NCBI RefSeq assembly: GCF_002949795.1
Contig: NZ_CP026692.1
Location: 1,547,501 to 1,611,500 of the forward strand
Reading direction: 5' to 3'
DNA length: 64,000 bases
Origin: Nostoc sp. 'Lobaria pulmonaria (5183) cyanobiont'
Lineage (GTDB): Bacteria; Cyanobacteriota; Cyanobacteriia; Cyanobacteriales; Nostocaceae
The position numbers and the translations under genes are program-made. The first letter of the stretch is position 1; each line of letters opens with the position of its first letter. Below the pieces are notes generated by a model that saw only the letters and a list, made by a program, of their open reading frames with translations, had not been told where the DNA came from and searched no databases. Of the stretch, positions 35,007 to 43,433 are shown piece after piece.

Positions 35007-35552
35007 TTAAAATGTTTTATGCAGTACCAGACGGCAATCATTCAGAAGCACATCAAGTTCTTTTACAACTGTCAAGGGATTTCTACCTCTAAACACAGCA
35101 GCGATCACAGCTTCATAAGGATTTCTACCTGTTCTCTTGACAGCATTTATTGCAGCTTGATTTGATAATCCTCGGACACTAACTAGCCATGCCGCTAACA
35201 CATGTCCAGTACGTCCAATTCCACCAGAACAATGTACAACTACTTTCTCATTTTGTTTATCAGCTTCTATTAAGAAAGGAAGTATTTTCTGTGTGAGGGG
35301 TTCTAAATCAGATAAATGGAAATCTATAATTGGTGCCCAACAAACTAGTTGATTCCCAAATTCCTGTTTGTATATGTTTAAAAGATCGGAGTAAGAAGCT
35401 AGCTGTTGTTCAGCAAGAAGACAGCAAACACGCTTGATATCTTGGCGCTTTATGAATTCTATCCAATCTTGAACCTTCTTGTCAGTATATCCAGGCCGCG
35501 CAGCACCAAAGACTATTTGCTCTTTCTCCCAAGCTGGGGCAAACTTGTACAT
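35007..35552 (-). CDS. Dual-specificity/tyrosine phosphatase-like protein
   Basis: This protein of about 181 residues carries the cysteine phosphatase loop HCSGGIGRTG, with catalytic Cys108 and Arg114 (C-x5-R), after a VVV strand. Candidate general acids are Asp77 or Asp82 in WAPIIDFHLSD. The start FAPAWEKEQIVFGAARPGY is typical of a bacterial and archaeal dual-specificity-like family. I chose ATG 35552 (MYKFAP); a longer TTG start at 35636 is possible. It probably dephosphorylates a protein or small phosphate ester. It is followed by a methyltransferase gene, perhaps one operon. Confidence 0.78.
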   Translation of the reverse strand: MYKFAPAWEKEQIVFGAARPGYTDKKVQDWIEFIKRQDIKRVCCLLAEQQLASYSDLLNIYKQEFGNQLVCWAPIIDFHLSDLEPLTQKILPFLIEADKQNEKVVVHCSGGIGRTGHVLAAWLVSVRGLSNQAAINAVKRTGRNPYEAVIAAVFRGRNPLTVVKELDVLLNDCRLVLHKTF

Positions 35553-36077
35553 ATTTAACTGTTTAGAGTCGAGGTTGTCAAATCTCACCAATGGTAGAAA
35601 ATAGCGATCACAGTTTAAAAATCTCTTTACACCCAATGCTACCTAAAGTCACTAATGGCTACGTAAGTATACCTCACGATCTTGCTGTAGGTCTGACACT
35701 ACGCTCTGGAAAATCCTAATATAATAAGCTAAATGGAATCGTAAGAATAAAGTTTTTCAAGAAATTTTATATTTTTGTGAACTATCTTGCTGGCCATACT
35801 ACCTCTAATGCTTATTTTTAGGACTTTTGCAGCTTACTTAGCTAGCTCCAGTTGTTACCTTGACTAATCAATGAGGTTAAGAGAAACTAACTAAATACTG
35901 ATGTGTGTGCTTATAATAATAATAAGTTTTGTAAAGATTCTGAGACATATATGTTGAAACATGGAACATTAGTTAAGAAATGGCAAGTTTGTATCTAAAA
36001 ATGTTCCTACGGCTATATTTGTAGCCTTCTGCCAAGGCAGTAAAATTTAAGCGTACTTATCCTGGTTGGCCAAAAGA
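35553..36077. other. Divergent intergenic region
   Basis: This region separates the phosphatase gene (minus) and the DUF2997-ycf35-ferredoxin operon (plus), so promoters for both are expected. It is AT-rich with no recognisable gene or repeat. Confidence 0.55.
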
Positions 36078-36287
36078 ATGGAGACATTAGAGTTCATAAT
36101 TTATCCAGACGGTCGGGTACAAGAGAAAGTCACTGGCATTGTGGGTGCTTCTTGCGCTGAGGTTACAGCAGCAATAGAGGCGCAGCTGGGGCAAGTACTT
36201 AGTCATGAGCCAACCTCAGAATATTTCGCCGCTAAGGTGCAGCAATCTAATGTGGCGAATACACACACCACTTACAGCGATTGGTAA
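36078..36287 (+). CDS. DUF2997 family small protein
   Basis: This protein of about 69 residues starts METLEFIIYPDGRVQEKVTG, the beta-hairpin pattern of DUF2997, and contains a conserved Cys in VGASCAEVTAAIE. It is found next to ycf35 and a ferredoxin in cyanobacteria. I prefer ATG 36078 over the upstream TTG (36066) because family members begin at this Met. Its role is unknown; the context suggests help with an iron-sulfur protein. Confidence 0.82.
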   Translation: METLEFIIYPDGRVQEKVTGIVGASCAEVTAAIEAQLGQVLSHEPTSEYFAAKVQQSNVANTHTTYSDW

Positions 36288-36326
36288 GTTTTCACAGTAG
36301 TTTAATGTTATTAATTCACAACCACC

Positions 36327-36713
36327 ATGTCACACTTTAGCCAAATTAAGACTCAAATCCGTAACCTTGATTCTTTGAAAGATGCTTTGACTGAATTGGG
36401 CGTAGACTGGAAACCCGGCCCACGCGAAGTCCGTGGCTATCGCGGTCAAACCCATCCTGCGGAAATTAGTATTGAGCAGGAAAATGGCTATGACATCGGT
36501 TTTAGATGGAATGGCAAAGAATATGAACTGGTGGCTGACTTACAATATTGGCAGCTAGGTCTGTCTGTAGATGGATTTTTGCGCCAGGTAACACAGCGCT
36601 ATGCTTATCAAACAGTTGTGAAAGAAACTGCTCGTGTTGGTTTTCAAGTCTCTGAACAACAAAAAAATGAAGATGGTTCAATTCGCCTGGTAGTACAGCG
36701 CTGGAGTGCGTAA
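36327..36713 (+). CDS. ycf35: Ycf35 / DUF1257 protein
   Basis: This 128-residue protein has the family start MSHFSQIKTQIRN, followed by LKDALTELGVDW, RGYRGQT and GYDIGFRWNGKEYELVADL. DUF1257 includes Ycf35, encoded in many algal plastids and cyanobacteria, with no established biochemical function. It lies 39 bases after the DUF2997 gene and overlaps the ferredoxin start (TAATG), so the three genes are translationally linked. Confidence 0.9.
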   Translation: MSHFSQIKTQIRNLDSLKDALTELGVDWKPGPREVRGYRGQTHPAEISIEQENGYDIGFRWNGKEYELVADLQYWQLGLSVDGFLRQVTQRYAYQTVVKETARVGFQVSEQQKNEDGSIRLVVQRWSA

Positions 36714-37177
36714 TGGGTGATTTTCTGCCGTCGCTGGAAGAACAAGAAGAAGAGAATCGTTCCGGTTTGGAACCAGAATTAGGGGGTTTTTTACGGGATG
36801 CCCCAGAACGTTCTGGTTTAGAACCAGAATTGGGCGGTGTATTGCGCCAAAATGGTGTTTATGTTGACGAAATCACCTGCATTGGTTGCAAGCATTGCGC
36901 TCATGTTGCGCGTAACACCTTTTACATTGAACCAGATTACGGGCGATCGCGCGTAGTTCGGCAAGATGGGGACGGTGAGGAAATTATCCAAGAGGCAATT
37001 GACACTTGTCCGGTTGATTGTATTCACTGGGTTGATTACACTGAACTGAAAAAGCTAGAAGAAGAACGCAAATATCAGGTAATTCCTTTAGTGGGTTATC
37101 CGGTAGAACAGGCAGTTGTTGCTAGCGAACGTCGGCGTAAAAAGCAAAAATTGAAGACCAAAAAATCCCGTTATTAA
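36713..37177 (+). CDS. 4Fe-4S ferredoxin with a duplicated N-terminal motif
   Basis: This 154-residue protein has cluster ligands in CIGCKHC and, later, DTCPVDCIHW, the pattern of a single 4Fe-4S (bacterial-type) ferredoxin domain at about residues 46-105. The N-terminus holds two copies of RSGLEPELGG about 17 residues apart, and the C-terminus is rich in Lys/Arg. It is soluble. Translation starts at the TAATG overlap with ycf35. The redox partner is unknown; conserved linkage suggests it acts with Ycf35 and the DUF2997 protein. Confidence 0.87.
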   Translation: MGDFLPSLEEQEEENRSGLEPELGGFLRDAPERSGLEPELGGVLRQNGVYVDEITCIGCKHCAHVARNTFYIEPDYGRSRVVRQDGDGEEIIQEAIDTCPVDCIHWVDYTELKKLEEERKYQVIPLVGYPVEQAVVASERRRKKQKLKTKKSRY

Positions 37178-37202
37178 GATAAAAACGTTAAATCAATATA
37201 AG

Positions 37203-37233
37203 AAAGGACTGGTATATCCAGTCCTTTTGTTTT
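37203..37233 (+). terminator. Rho-independent-type terminator of the ferredoxin operon
   Basis: AAAGGACTGG (37203-37212) pairs with CCAGTCCTTT (37218-37227), followed by TGTTTTTC. It sits 26 bases after the ferredoxin stop. Confidence 0.9.
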
Positions 37234-37303
37234 TCGTTATGTAGTTAATTTCTGATCCAGGGATAATTTGGAATTTAGAATTCCTTATAAGGGCTAACTT
37301 TCT

Positions 37304-37588
37304 TCATTTTAAATTTAAAGGATCGTGTTGTGAAAGTAATTTTTCTACTTTTGCCTCGTCTAACCTAGCAGTTAATCTTCTAGTTTCATGCAAATCTCTA
37401 GTAGTTTTTGCCAAAGTAAAAGTTGAGCCAACAGAGAAAGCCATACCCATACCCATAAAGCCTTTCACCCAGCCATTTACAGGTAAGTTTACAATGCCGA
37501 AGGTGGTCATAGAAATAGAAATCACAAAAGCTGCCCAAGTTTGAATAACCCAAGCTGCACTGTCTTTTTGGGTACCAATTGTTTGCAT
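37304..37588 (-). CDS. YiaAB two-helix membrane protein
   Basis: This 94-residue protein has two transmembrane helices (AAWVIQTWAAFVISISMTTF and VKGFMGMGMAFSVGSTFTLA) separated by a short loop with GIVNLPVNGW, the pattern of YiaA/YiaB proteins. The C-terminus is charged (RDLHETRRLTARLDEAKVEK). Function is unknown. Start ATG 37588 is followed directly by the family pattern. Confidence 0.8.
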   Translation of the reverse strand: MQTIGTQKDSAAWVIQTWAAFVISISMTTFGIVNLPVNGWVKGFMGMGMAFSVGSTFTLAKTTRDLHETRRLTARLDEAKVEKLLSQHDPLNLK

Positions 37589-37861
37589 ATTTCCTACCTT
37601 TGATATGACTTATTAATATCAATTCTTGATTTGTAATTAAGAAGCGTAATTCATTTAGGTTTCCAAACTTGTATCTATAGTTTAGTTTTGGAGAATTGGT
37701 GTTAACAGTAATTATATTTATTGGTAGGTTTACTGGTATCAATAGTAAGACCAGTTTCATAACTGGACTTAAACAGGTAAGCTCAAGAGCAATTGTAGTA
37801 AGTAGAAACTGGCACAAGATTTGTACCAGTTTTACAAGTGGCATTAAAAGGATGAGTTTAC

Positions 37862-39463
37862 TTATTGATCTGGAAAAGTCTGTACCTTGCCATCAGGACT
37901 GAGAACAACTCGAATTCTGACATTTTGTCCATTTTTATTGGCGGAAACAAAAGGTTTACCAACCTCAGGCATCCCAGCGTTATCAACGAATTCTCTTGCT
38001 GCCTTATTAAGTGGGAAAATTCGTTCAATTGTGCCGTCAACACCAACTATCAAACTGTACTCTAATGTTTGTCCCAGTCCAGTAGGTGGTTGCCAGCGCT
38101 TTGTTAGGTACTCTCTAGCTTCTGCTATTTGAGGTGTATCAAATAATGTGCCAGTAGCTACTTCTCTGGATGTAGGAGGTTTGCGTCCGTCCCCTAATTG
38201 ATCGATAAAGGGATTATTCTCCGCATTCCTAGAGGAGGGAGGTTGTGAAGCAGGTTTTTCTCCAGCAGAAGATTGCTGTAAGGAACGGATTCTTTCGTCT
38301 AGCTGTTGTGAGGTTAATGGGGAGGGTTGGGTTGGGGTATTGACAGGATTGTTATTGGGTATGGTGTCAAGAGATGGAGGGAGGACTGGTGAGATATTAG
38401 TTGGTAAGCTGCTTGTGTTAGAAGATAGTCTGGGTGGCAAATTCCGCAGTTTAGGGATAGTACCTGCTTGGGAACTTGACCCGGTTGGATTCTGTCCCAG
38501 ATTTGGTAATATGGCAATTTCCTGACCTGGGATTTTGCTGGATGGTGGAATCGCTCGATTACTAGGAAGGGTTGCAGTCGTCCCTTGAGGTATTGTCAAT
38601 GTATTTGGTGGCGGTGCAGAGAAACTACTAGAACTAGGGGCACTTAGAGGTGCTTGGGGTAAAGTGGATGTGGAAAGTGGAGGAGTAGAACCTAGCAAAT
38701 TATTTGATGGAGAGGTTAGCCCAGGTTCAGGCGTGGGAAAGTTTAATGAGGATGAAGGTTCTAAAGCAGTCTTTACTGCTGTTGAATCTGATGTTTTGGC
38801 TGTCTGCTGTTGCTTTTCTCTAATATTGTTAGCATATTGCCAAGTAACTGGTAAAAAACCTATACCTAATACTAAGACTGCGGCAACAGGTGCCCAAGCA
38901 GGGAATCTCAGAGTCGAACTTGTGCTGTTGAGAGTTGGAAGTGCCATGACATCAGCTGAGTATTCATCTAAAGCACTTGCCAAATCGAATAGTTGCAGCA
39001 AACTGAGTTGAATTACTGGGCCAGATGAATGGTTGGCAAGAGAACCGAGAAATAAGTTGTGAGTTAAATAGCTGCTTGGTTCTAAGTAGATATTTGCCCC
39101 TGAAATCTGGGTACTAAAGGCATTTAATGTTTTTGTTGAAGACTTTAATTCCGGCTCATCCAGTGCTGTGCTTGACTCTTGGGTTCTGGAGAAACTGACC
39201 CAAAAGCTTTCTGGAGACTGTTGGAGGAATTGCTGTACATAGTTGGTGACAGCATCACATAAAGCTTCGAGTTGCTCGCGATCGCCCCGAATTGGAACTC
39301 TGTGTTCTTCTGGTAGTCGAGGATCGTCAAAACGCAGCTCAAAACTCAGATGTTTGAGGACAGTTTTTCCCATCCAACGAGACAGAGATGAGCTTTGCGC
39401 GAATACTTCTAGCGTACAAGTCGGTGGTGTGTAGCAACGAATAACAGAATTTGATAGAGGCAT
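37862..39463 (-). CDS. DUF4335 protein with one transmembrane helix
   Basis: The family start MPLSNSVIRCYTPPTCTLEV is at ATG 39463; a GTG at 39553 would add 30 residues. This cyanobacterial protein of about 533 residues has an N-terminal DUF4335 domain (about 1-190), a transmembrane helix (WAPVAAVLVLGIGFLPVTW), a long Pro/Ser/Thr-rich linker (about 240-430) and a C-terminal domain with EYSLIVGVDGTIERIFPLN. It is likely membrane-anchored with an exported or cytoplasmic tail. A DUF3038 gene lies immediately upstream, a linkage typical of cyanobacteria. Function is unknown. Confidence 0.8.
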   Translation of the reverse strand: MPLSNSVIRCYTPPTCTLEVFAQSSSLSRWMGKTVLKHLSFELRFDDPRLPEEHRVPIRGDREQLEALCDAVTNYVQQFLQQSPESFWVSFSRTQESSTALDEPELKSSTKTLNAFSTQISGANIYLEPSSYLTHNLFLGSLANHSSGPVIQLSLLQLFDLASALDEYSADVMALPTLNSTSSTLRFPAWAPVAAVLVLGIGFLPVTWQYANNIREKQQQTAKTSDSTAVKTALEPSSSLNFPTPEPGLTSPSNNLLGSTPPLSTSTLPQAPLSAPSSSSFSAPPPNTLTIPQGTTATLPSNRAIPPSSKIPGQEIAILPNLGQNPTGSSSQAGTIPKLRNLPPRLSSNTSSLPTNISPVLPPSLDTIPNNNPVNTPTQPSPLTSQQLDERIRSLQQSSAGEKPASQPPSSRNAENNPFIDQLGDGRKPPTSREVATGTLFDTPQIAEAREYLTKRWQPPTGLGQTLEYSLIVGVDGTIERIFPLNKAAREFVDNAGMPEVGKPFVSANKNGQNVRIRVVLSPDGKVQTFPDQ

Positions 39464-39712
39464 GACAGGAACTGCGAAGAAGACTATATTGGGATTTTGC
39501 AAAAATTGAGCCAGTTGCTTGCAAAGAAAAGTTGGAACGGTGGATTTTTCCACTCAGAAATTTGTCAGGTTCCTTGCGTTATTCAAACTGGCGTGCAAGG
39601 AGGAAGCATTGCTGATAGTGCATCGCCCAAGAGCTAATGACCATCAAAAGAGTTTCCTGACCTAGCAAACTTTTCAAAACGAATTTTGGTTGAAGAATTT
39701 CAAATCTAAAAT

Positions 39713-40318
39713 TTAAAATTTTGTTGAACGGTCTATAAGTGCTAGCCAGAGACGGCGATGCCCACCAGGAGCGCTGTAAAAAAGTAAATCTACAAGCAGT
39801 TTTAGAGCCAGGTTGGTTAGTAAATCCGTTGAGATTTTCTCGTCCTCTTCCATCCGCTCTTGGTAGGTGTTGCAAAAAGCATCAATATAGTCTCCAAGTA
39901 AAGCAGCCTGGTGAGGTTCTCGGTTATTTTCTGCCATTTGTTCTAACAGACCGACAGCGCGGCGAATCAATTCCTGGTGCTGTTTGGCTAAGTAGCAGAT
40001 GATCAAAACAAGCGATCGCGCTTCTTCGACATCTAGCTTTTTTCGCCCTCCTTGACCTTTGCGTAGAGGATTTGATTGGCGCAATCGCCATAAAGCTACG
40101 CGGTCTGGCACTCTTGACTCTAAATTCAGATCGGTTGCCGCCGAAAGCATTGCCTCTGAACCAATCCCAGTTAAGGTTTCTAGCGCCAACAGCACCAAGT
40201 CTAATTGGGTTTTGATATTGTCCCATTGAACTGTGTTTGGGGCTGGAAGCTTGATTAAATCCTCCCACTGGGAATTTGGAGTGGCTGAGTTGGCGGCCGA
40301 GTGCATAACTTTTAGCAT
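39713..40318 (-). CDS. DUF3038 cyanobacterial protein
   Basis: This 201-residue soluble protein is mostly helical, with the recognisable segments LDLVLLALETLTGIGSEAML, LRKGQGGRKKLDVEEARSLV and LLVDLLFYSAPGGHRRLW. It matches DUF3038, which is restricted to cyanobacteria and usually lies before a DUF4335 gene, as here (gap about 250 bases). The start may be ATG 40318 or ATG 40306. Function is unknown. Confidence 0.82.
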   Translation of the reverse strand: MLKVMHSAANSATPNSQWEDLIKLPAPNTVQWDNIKTQLDLVLLALETLTGIGSEAMLSAATDLNLESRVPDRVALWRLRQSNPLRKGQGGRKKLDVEEARSLVLIICYLAKQHQELIRRAVGLLEQMAENNREPHQAALLGDYIDAFCNTYQERMEEDEKISTDLLTNLALKLLVDLLFYSAPGGHRRLWLALIDRSTKF

Positions 40319-41037
40319 AGGTGATCGAGCTGATAGGGGATGTTGCTGTTACCCATTTTGAAACCAGACTCTTAAGAATCAAGCTTGGTTTCCCATAGCT
40401 ATGAGCCAGAGGCTTCAGTTAGCTTTTTTATGTGGTAAACAGTAAGTATCTTTGTCTTACTCTAGATGAAAATTTATTTTCGACAAAGTAAAAAATTATC
40501 AATTCTAATTAAGGTTTATCCTACTTTCGCTGTTAGCTCCGTATCGAAGTATAAATAATGTTAAAAATGCTAACCGCTAACGATCGCTAAGTAATTATGT
40601 AGAATACCTCCTAATTTGTTTGTGGTTTGGAATTTTGAAATTTCTTGATATTTATTACTTGGTCTTAATCTATACATAATTACTATACAAATATTTTACC
40701 TGTTTGCTAAAGGCACTTTTTACTGCTGGACATTATCTGTGTGCAGCCTGTAATTTCAGTATAGGCTGGGCAACATCAGGACGATTGACGCCTCCATGAA
40801 TAAAACTGATGACAAACTTAAAAATTTGATAAAGTCAGCATTTGGAGATGTTGGGTGATTGATTTATTACAACTTAGTTGGTACTATAACTCTAACCGCA
40901 AACCACGCACATATCAGAACTCATTTATAAAGTTAATGAGCAGAGGCAATACTTTATATATTTACCAAAACCCACACTGAAGCATGGATTGCAGATCATT
41001 CACCCAGTAGAAATAGCAACGCAATAATATAACAACT
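40319..41037. other. Divergent intergenic region with a possible gene remnant
   Basis: It separates the DUF3038 gene (minus) from the ModA-like gene (plus). On the minus strand, 40733-40834 is a 34-codon stop-to-stop frame (peptide part FIHGGVNRPDVAQPILKL) with protein-like composition, perhaps the end of a lost gene. No other feature is evident. Confidence 0.5.
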
Positions 41038-41967
41038 ATGAAAAAGCATTTTTTTGCCTTTTCACTGATAGCTTGTGCTGTCGGTGTGACTTTGCCAACT
41101 CAGGCATTTGCAGTTAAGCTATACGGTGCTGGTAGTTTGCGCGATAGTCTCACAGAAGTAGCTGAATCTTTTAACGAAAAATATGGAATTCCAGTAGAAA
41201 CGCGATTTGGTCCGTCTGGTTTAACACGGGAATTTATAGAACAAGAATTTTCCAAAACTGGAAAATCCGCAGATGTTTTTGCCAGTGCAGATATTGAGAA
41301 CCCTCAAACATTGTTTGAAGAAGGTTTGAGTGAACCTGTAGTAAACTTCACTAGCAACCGCATGACTGCTATTGTGAGATCGGGACTTGGTATCACATCA
41401 GATAATTTGTTGGATTTTTTGCTAAAACCCGAAATCAAGGTGGGAACCTCAACCCCTATAGCAGATCCATCTGGTAACTATGCATGGCAGATATTTGACA
41501 AGTCCGATCGGGTTAAACCTGGTAGTTCTCAAATTCTGAAGAATAAAGCTTTGCAATTAGTAGGTGGTAATCCTAATGCTCCTATAGTTCCTAATGGCAA
41601 AAATAATTTAGTCTACTTTCTAGAAGAAAAAAAGCAGGCAGATATATTTTTAGCTTATTACACGAGTGGTCAGACTGCCCAAGCAACAAAAGGTGGTGAG
41701 AATCTGCAAATAGTAGAACTACCAGACTATTTAGCAACCAAAGCTGATTATGGATTGGCTACACTGAAAAACGCCGATCCCGATGGGAAAAAATTAGCCG
41801 AGTATATCCTGTCACAAAAAGGGCAAGAAATTTTGGCAAAGTATGGATTTAGCTCACCCTCTACTTCTGTTCCCGAACATCAAGGTGCGGGTGGAATTTT
41901 ACTGGCTTTAAGTGTAGCTTTAATCCTGTATAAAAAGCAATTAATTAAATTAGACTACCATAGGTAG
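41038..41967 (+). CDS. ModA-like substrate-binding protein with a PEP-CTERM-like tail
   Basis: This 309-residue protein has a signal peptide (MKKHFFAFSLIACAVGV, cut near QAFA) and the periplasmic binding fold of the molybdate/tungstate type: VKLYGAGSLRDSLTEVAESF, FGPSGLTREFI, DVFASADIENPQTL, GTSTPIADPSGNYAW. Unusually, the C-terminus is SVPEHQGAGGILLALSVALI followed by LYKKQ, a proline-start, hydrophobic-helix, basic-end arrangement like PEP-CTERM sorting signals (with PEH instead of PEP). This suggests membrane retention or surface sorting. No modB or modC gene is adjacent. The ligand is probably an oxyanion but is unproven. Confidence 0.82.
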   Translation: MKKHFFAFSLIACAVGVTLPTQAFAVKLYGAGSLRDSLTEVAESFNEKYGIPVETRFGPSGLTREFIEQEFSKTGKSADVFASADIENPQTLFEEGLSEPVVNFTSNRMTAIVRSGLGITSDNLLDFLLKPEIKVGTSTPIADPSGNYAWQIFDKSDRVKPGSSQILKNKALQLVGGNPNAPIVPNGKNNLVYFLEEKKQADIFLAYYTSGQTAQATKGGENLQIVELPDYLATKADYGLATLKNADPDGKKLAEYILSQKGQEILAKYGFSSPSTSVPEHQGAGGILLALSVALILYKKQLIKLDYHR

Positions 41968-42199
41968 AAAACTTCCTAATTTTGTCTTGTTCTGATTCAA
42001 ATCAATCTGATAGTACATTCAATAAGGAACCAATATGTTCGCGGGCGCGTGAATGATGGCTATACCAATGACCTCTCGTTAGTAATCACCAAAGTTCCAG
42101 AACCAAGAATCTCATGTTTCTTGCTAGTTAGCTCATCTTGTCTGATGGTATGGAAATTACGTAGAAACCGCCAATTATTGCCGCAGATTTCATTATCCT

Positions 42200-42218
42200 C
42201 ATCCTAACTTTGGGTGAT
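42200..42218. repeat. 19-base direct repeat, copy 1
   Basis: CATCCTAACTTTGGGTGAT occurs here and identically at 43302-43320, so the Uma2 gene lies between the two copies. Confidence 0.75.
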
Positions 42219-42296
42219 CAAATCATAAATGCGTGACAGGGAATAATAAAAGACATTGACGTTGTGTTGAAGAAGCAGCTAAACCTCATCTATGTT

Positions 42297-42437
42297 GAGA
42301 ACCGTAGTTTTTGCCCTCACCCTAAATCCCTCTCCCAAGTAGGGAGAGGGACTTCTTTCCGGCTCCCCTTCTCCCAATATTGGGAGAAGGGGCTGGGGGA
42401 TGAGGGTTTTTCTATTCATACAGAACTACGGTTTTCA
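42297..42437. repeat. Nested palindromic (MITE-like) element
   Basis: The outer arms GAACCGTAGTTTTTG and AACTACGGTTTTC are inverted copies. Inside lie CCCTCACCCTAAATCCCTC and, inverted, GGCTGGGGGATGAGGG; the centre has two further small hairpins of CTCCC/GGGAG type. The whole 140 bases could fold as one branched hairpin. No coding capacity is present. Confidence 0.75.
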
Positions 42438-42516
42438 ACGTGGACGCAGTTTAACAATACTTTTATCCCACTAGCCACAACCAACCTTTTTGAGTAGCCA
42501 TTTCTGATAATTTCAA

Positions 42517-43167
42517 TTAAATGTAGCTACTAATTTCCTGTCTTAGCCACGCACGAAATGCTTTCATTGTCGCATTTCTGCCATTGGTTTTACTCAGTAT
42601 CAAATATTCTGGAATTACTTGGGAGATTGAGAAGTTGGGGAAAATAGAACTGGTATTTGATTCTATATATTTACCATCAAAAAGCACGTTTATTTCCAGC
42701 TTTCTTCCATTCCATCGCCACAGTTCCGGTACTCTCAACGCTTGATAATTATTGAAACGAGTGCGGGAGGTAATATCAATTTCAATAGCCAAATCTGGAG
42801 GCGGGTCAGTTTCTAAATTTATTTTATCTTTGCCCCTAATTTTAGCTTCATTTTGGATATAGAAACAATCATCGGGTTCTACTCCAGCATCCATACTTTC
42901 CTTATCAAAAGTTGTAGAACCTAAACTCCAAAATTCCAGATCGAGTTCTTCTAATAAAACTTTTAGCAAGTCCCCAATAATAACTTTAGCTACTTCATGC
43001 TCTGGTAATGGAGCCATTATTTCCAGCACCCCTTGACTGTAACCTATCCGAGAGCTGCGATTGTCTCCCAATTCTGCTAAAATGCGCTTGTATGCCGACC
43101 AAGAGACATCTTTAATCAACAACTGATGACCGGCTCTAACAATTAGTTGATTGAGTTCAAGTAACAT
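42517..43167 (-). CDS. Uma2 family endonuclease-like protein (DUF820)
   Basis: This protein of about 216 residues has a PD-(D/E)XK-like core: GVLEIMAPLPEHE, EPDDCFYIQN and PPPDLAIEIDITS with the pattern Asp and Glu-x-Asp, plus the family VPELWRWNGRKLEI. Uma2/DUF820 proteins are very numerous in cyanobacteria and mostly unstudied. ATG 43167 has AAGGA eight bases upstream; the longer frame to 43197 has none. Palindromic and direct repeats flank it on both sides. Confidence 0.85.
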   Translation of the reverse strand: MLLELNQLIVRAGHQLLIKDVSWSAYKRILAELGDNRSSRIGYSQGVLEIMAPLPEHEVAKVIIGDLLKVLLEELDLEFWSLGSTTFDKESMDAGVEPDDCFYIQNEAKIRGKDKINLETDPPPDLAIEIDITSRTRFNNYQALRVPELWRWNGRKLEINVLFDGKYIESNTSSIFPNFSISQVIPEYLILSKTNGRNATMKAFRAWLRQEISSYI

Positions 43168-43301
43168 CGCAAATTTCCTTCTATTTATTAATGGCAATAC
43201 GCTTGGTGTTCACAAGCTGGGCTATTAGTAAAAAAACTAAAAGCTGCAATGAAAGGTAAAATCTTAGTCTTCATACTGTTTTTATTCTGTTACTTCTGCT
43301 T

Positions 43302-43320
43302 CATCCTAACTTTGGGTGAT
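43302..43320. repeat. 19-base direct repeat, copy 2
   Basis: CATCCTAACTTTGGGTGAT, identical to 42200-42218. It abuts the palindromic element at 43324-43417. Confidence 0.75.
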
Positions 43321-43323
43321 GAA

Positions 43324-43417
43324 ATATAGCAGTTTTCGTTTGAATGCAACAGATGGTGAGGGCACAGCATTCCTGTGCCCAGTGGTCTGTATTCCATGCA
43401 ATTGAGAACAGCTATAT
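43324..43417. repeat. 94-base palindromic element
   Basis: Outer arms ATATAGCAGTTTTC and GAGAACAGCTATAT are inverted copies, and the centre is the perfect 8-base hairpin GGGCACAG/CTGTGCCC (43360-43380). The segments between also pair imperfectly. It resembles a small non-autonomous element lying before mutS2's stop. Confidence 0.75.
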
Positions 43418-43433
43418 GGTTACTATTGCTACT

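Larger units (their letters stand above)
41968..42516. other. Repeat-rich intergenic region
   Basis: It contains a nested palindromic element (42297-42437) and one copy of a 19-base direct repeat (42200-42218). No intact gene is seen between the ModA-like and Uma2 genes. Confidence 0.6.

Noticed and set aside
37398-37844. Minus-strand frame of 148 codons
   Set aside because: It overlaps the YiaAB gene in another frame, has no family character and no suitable start context.
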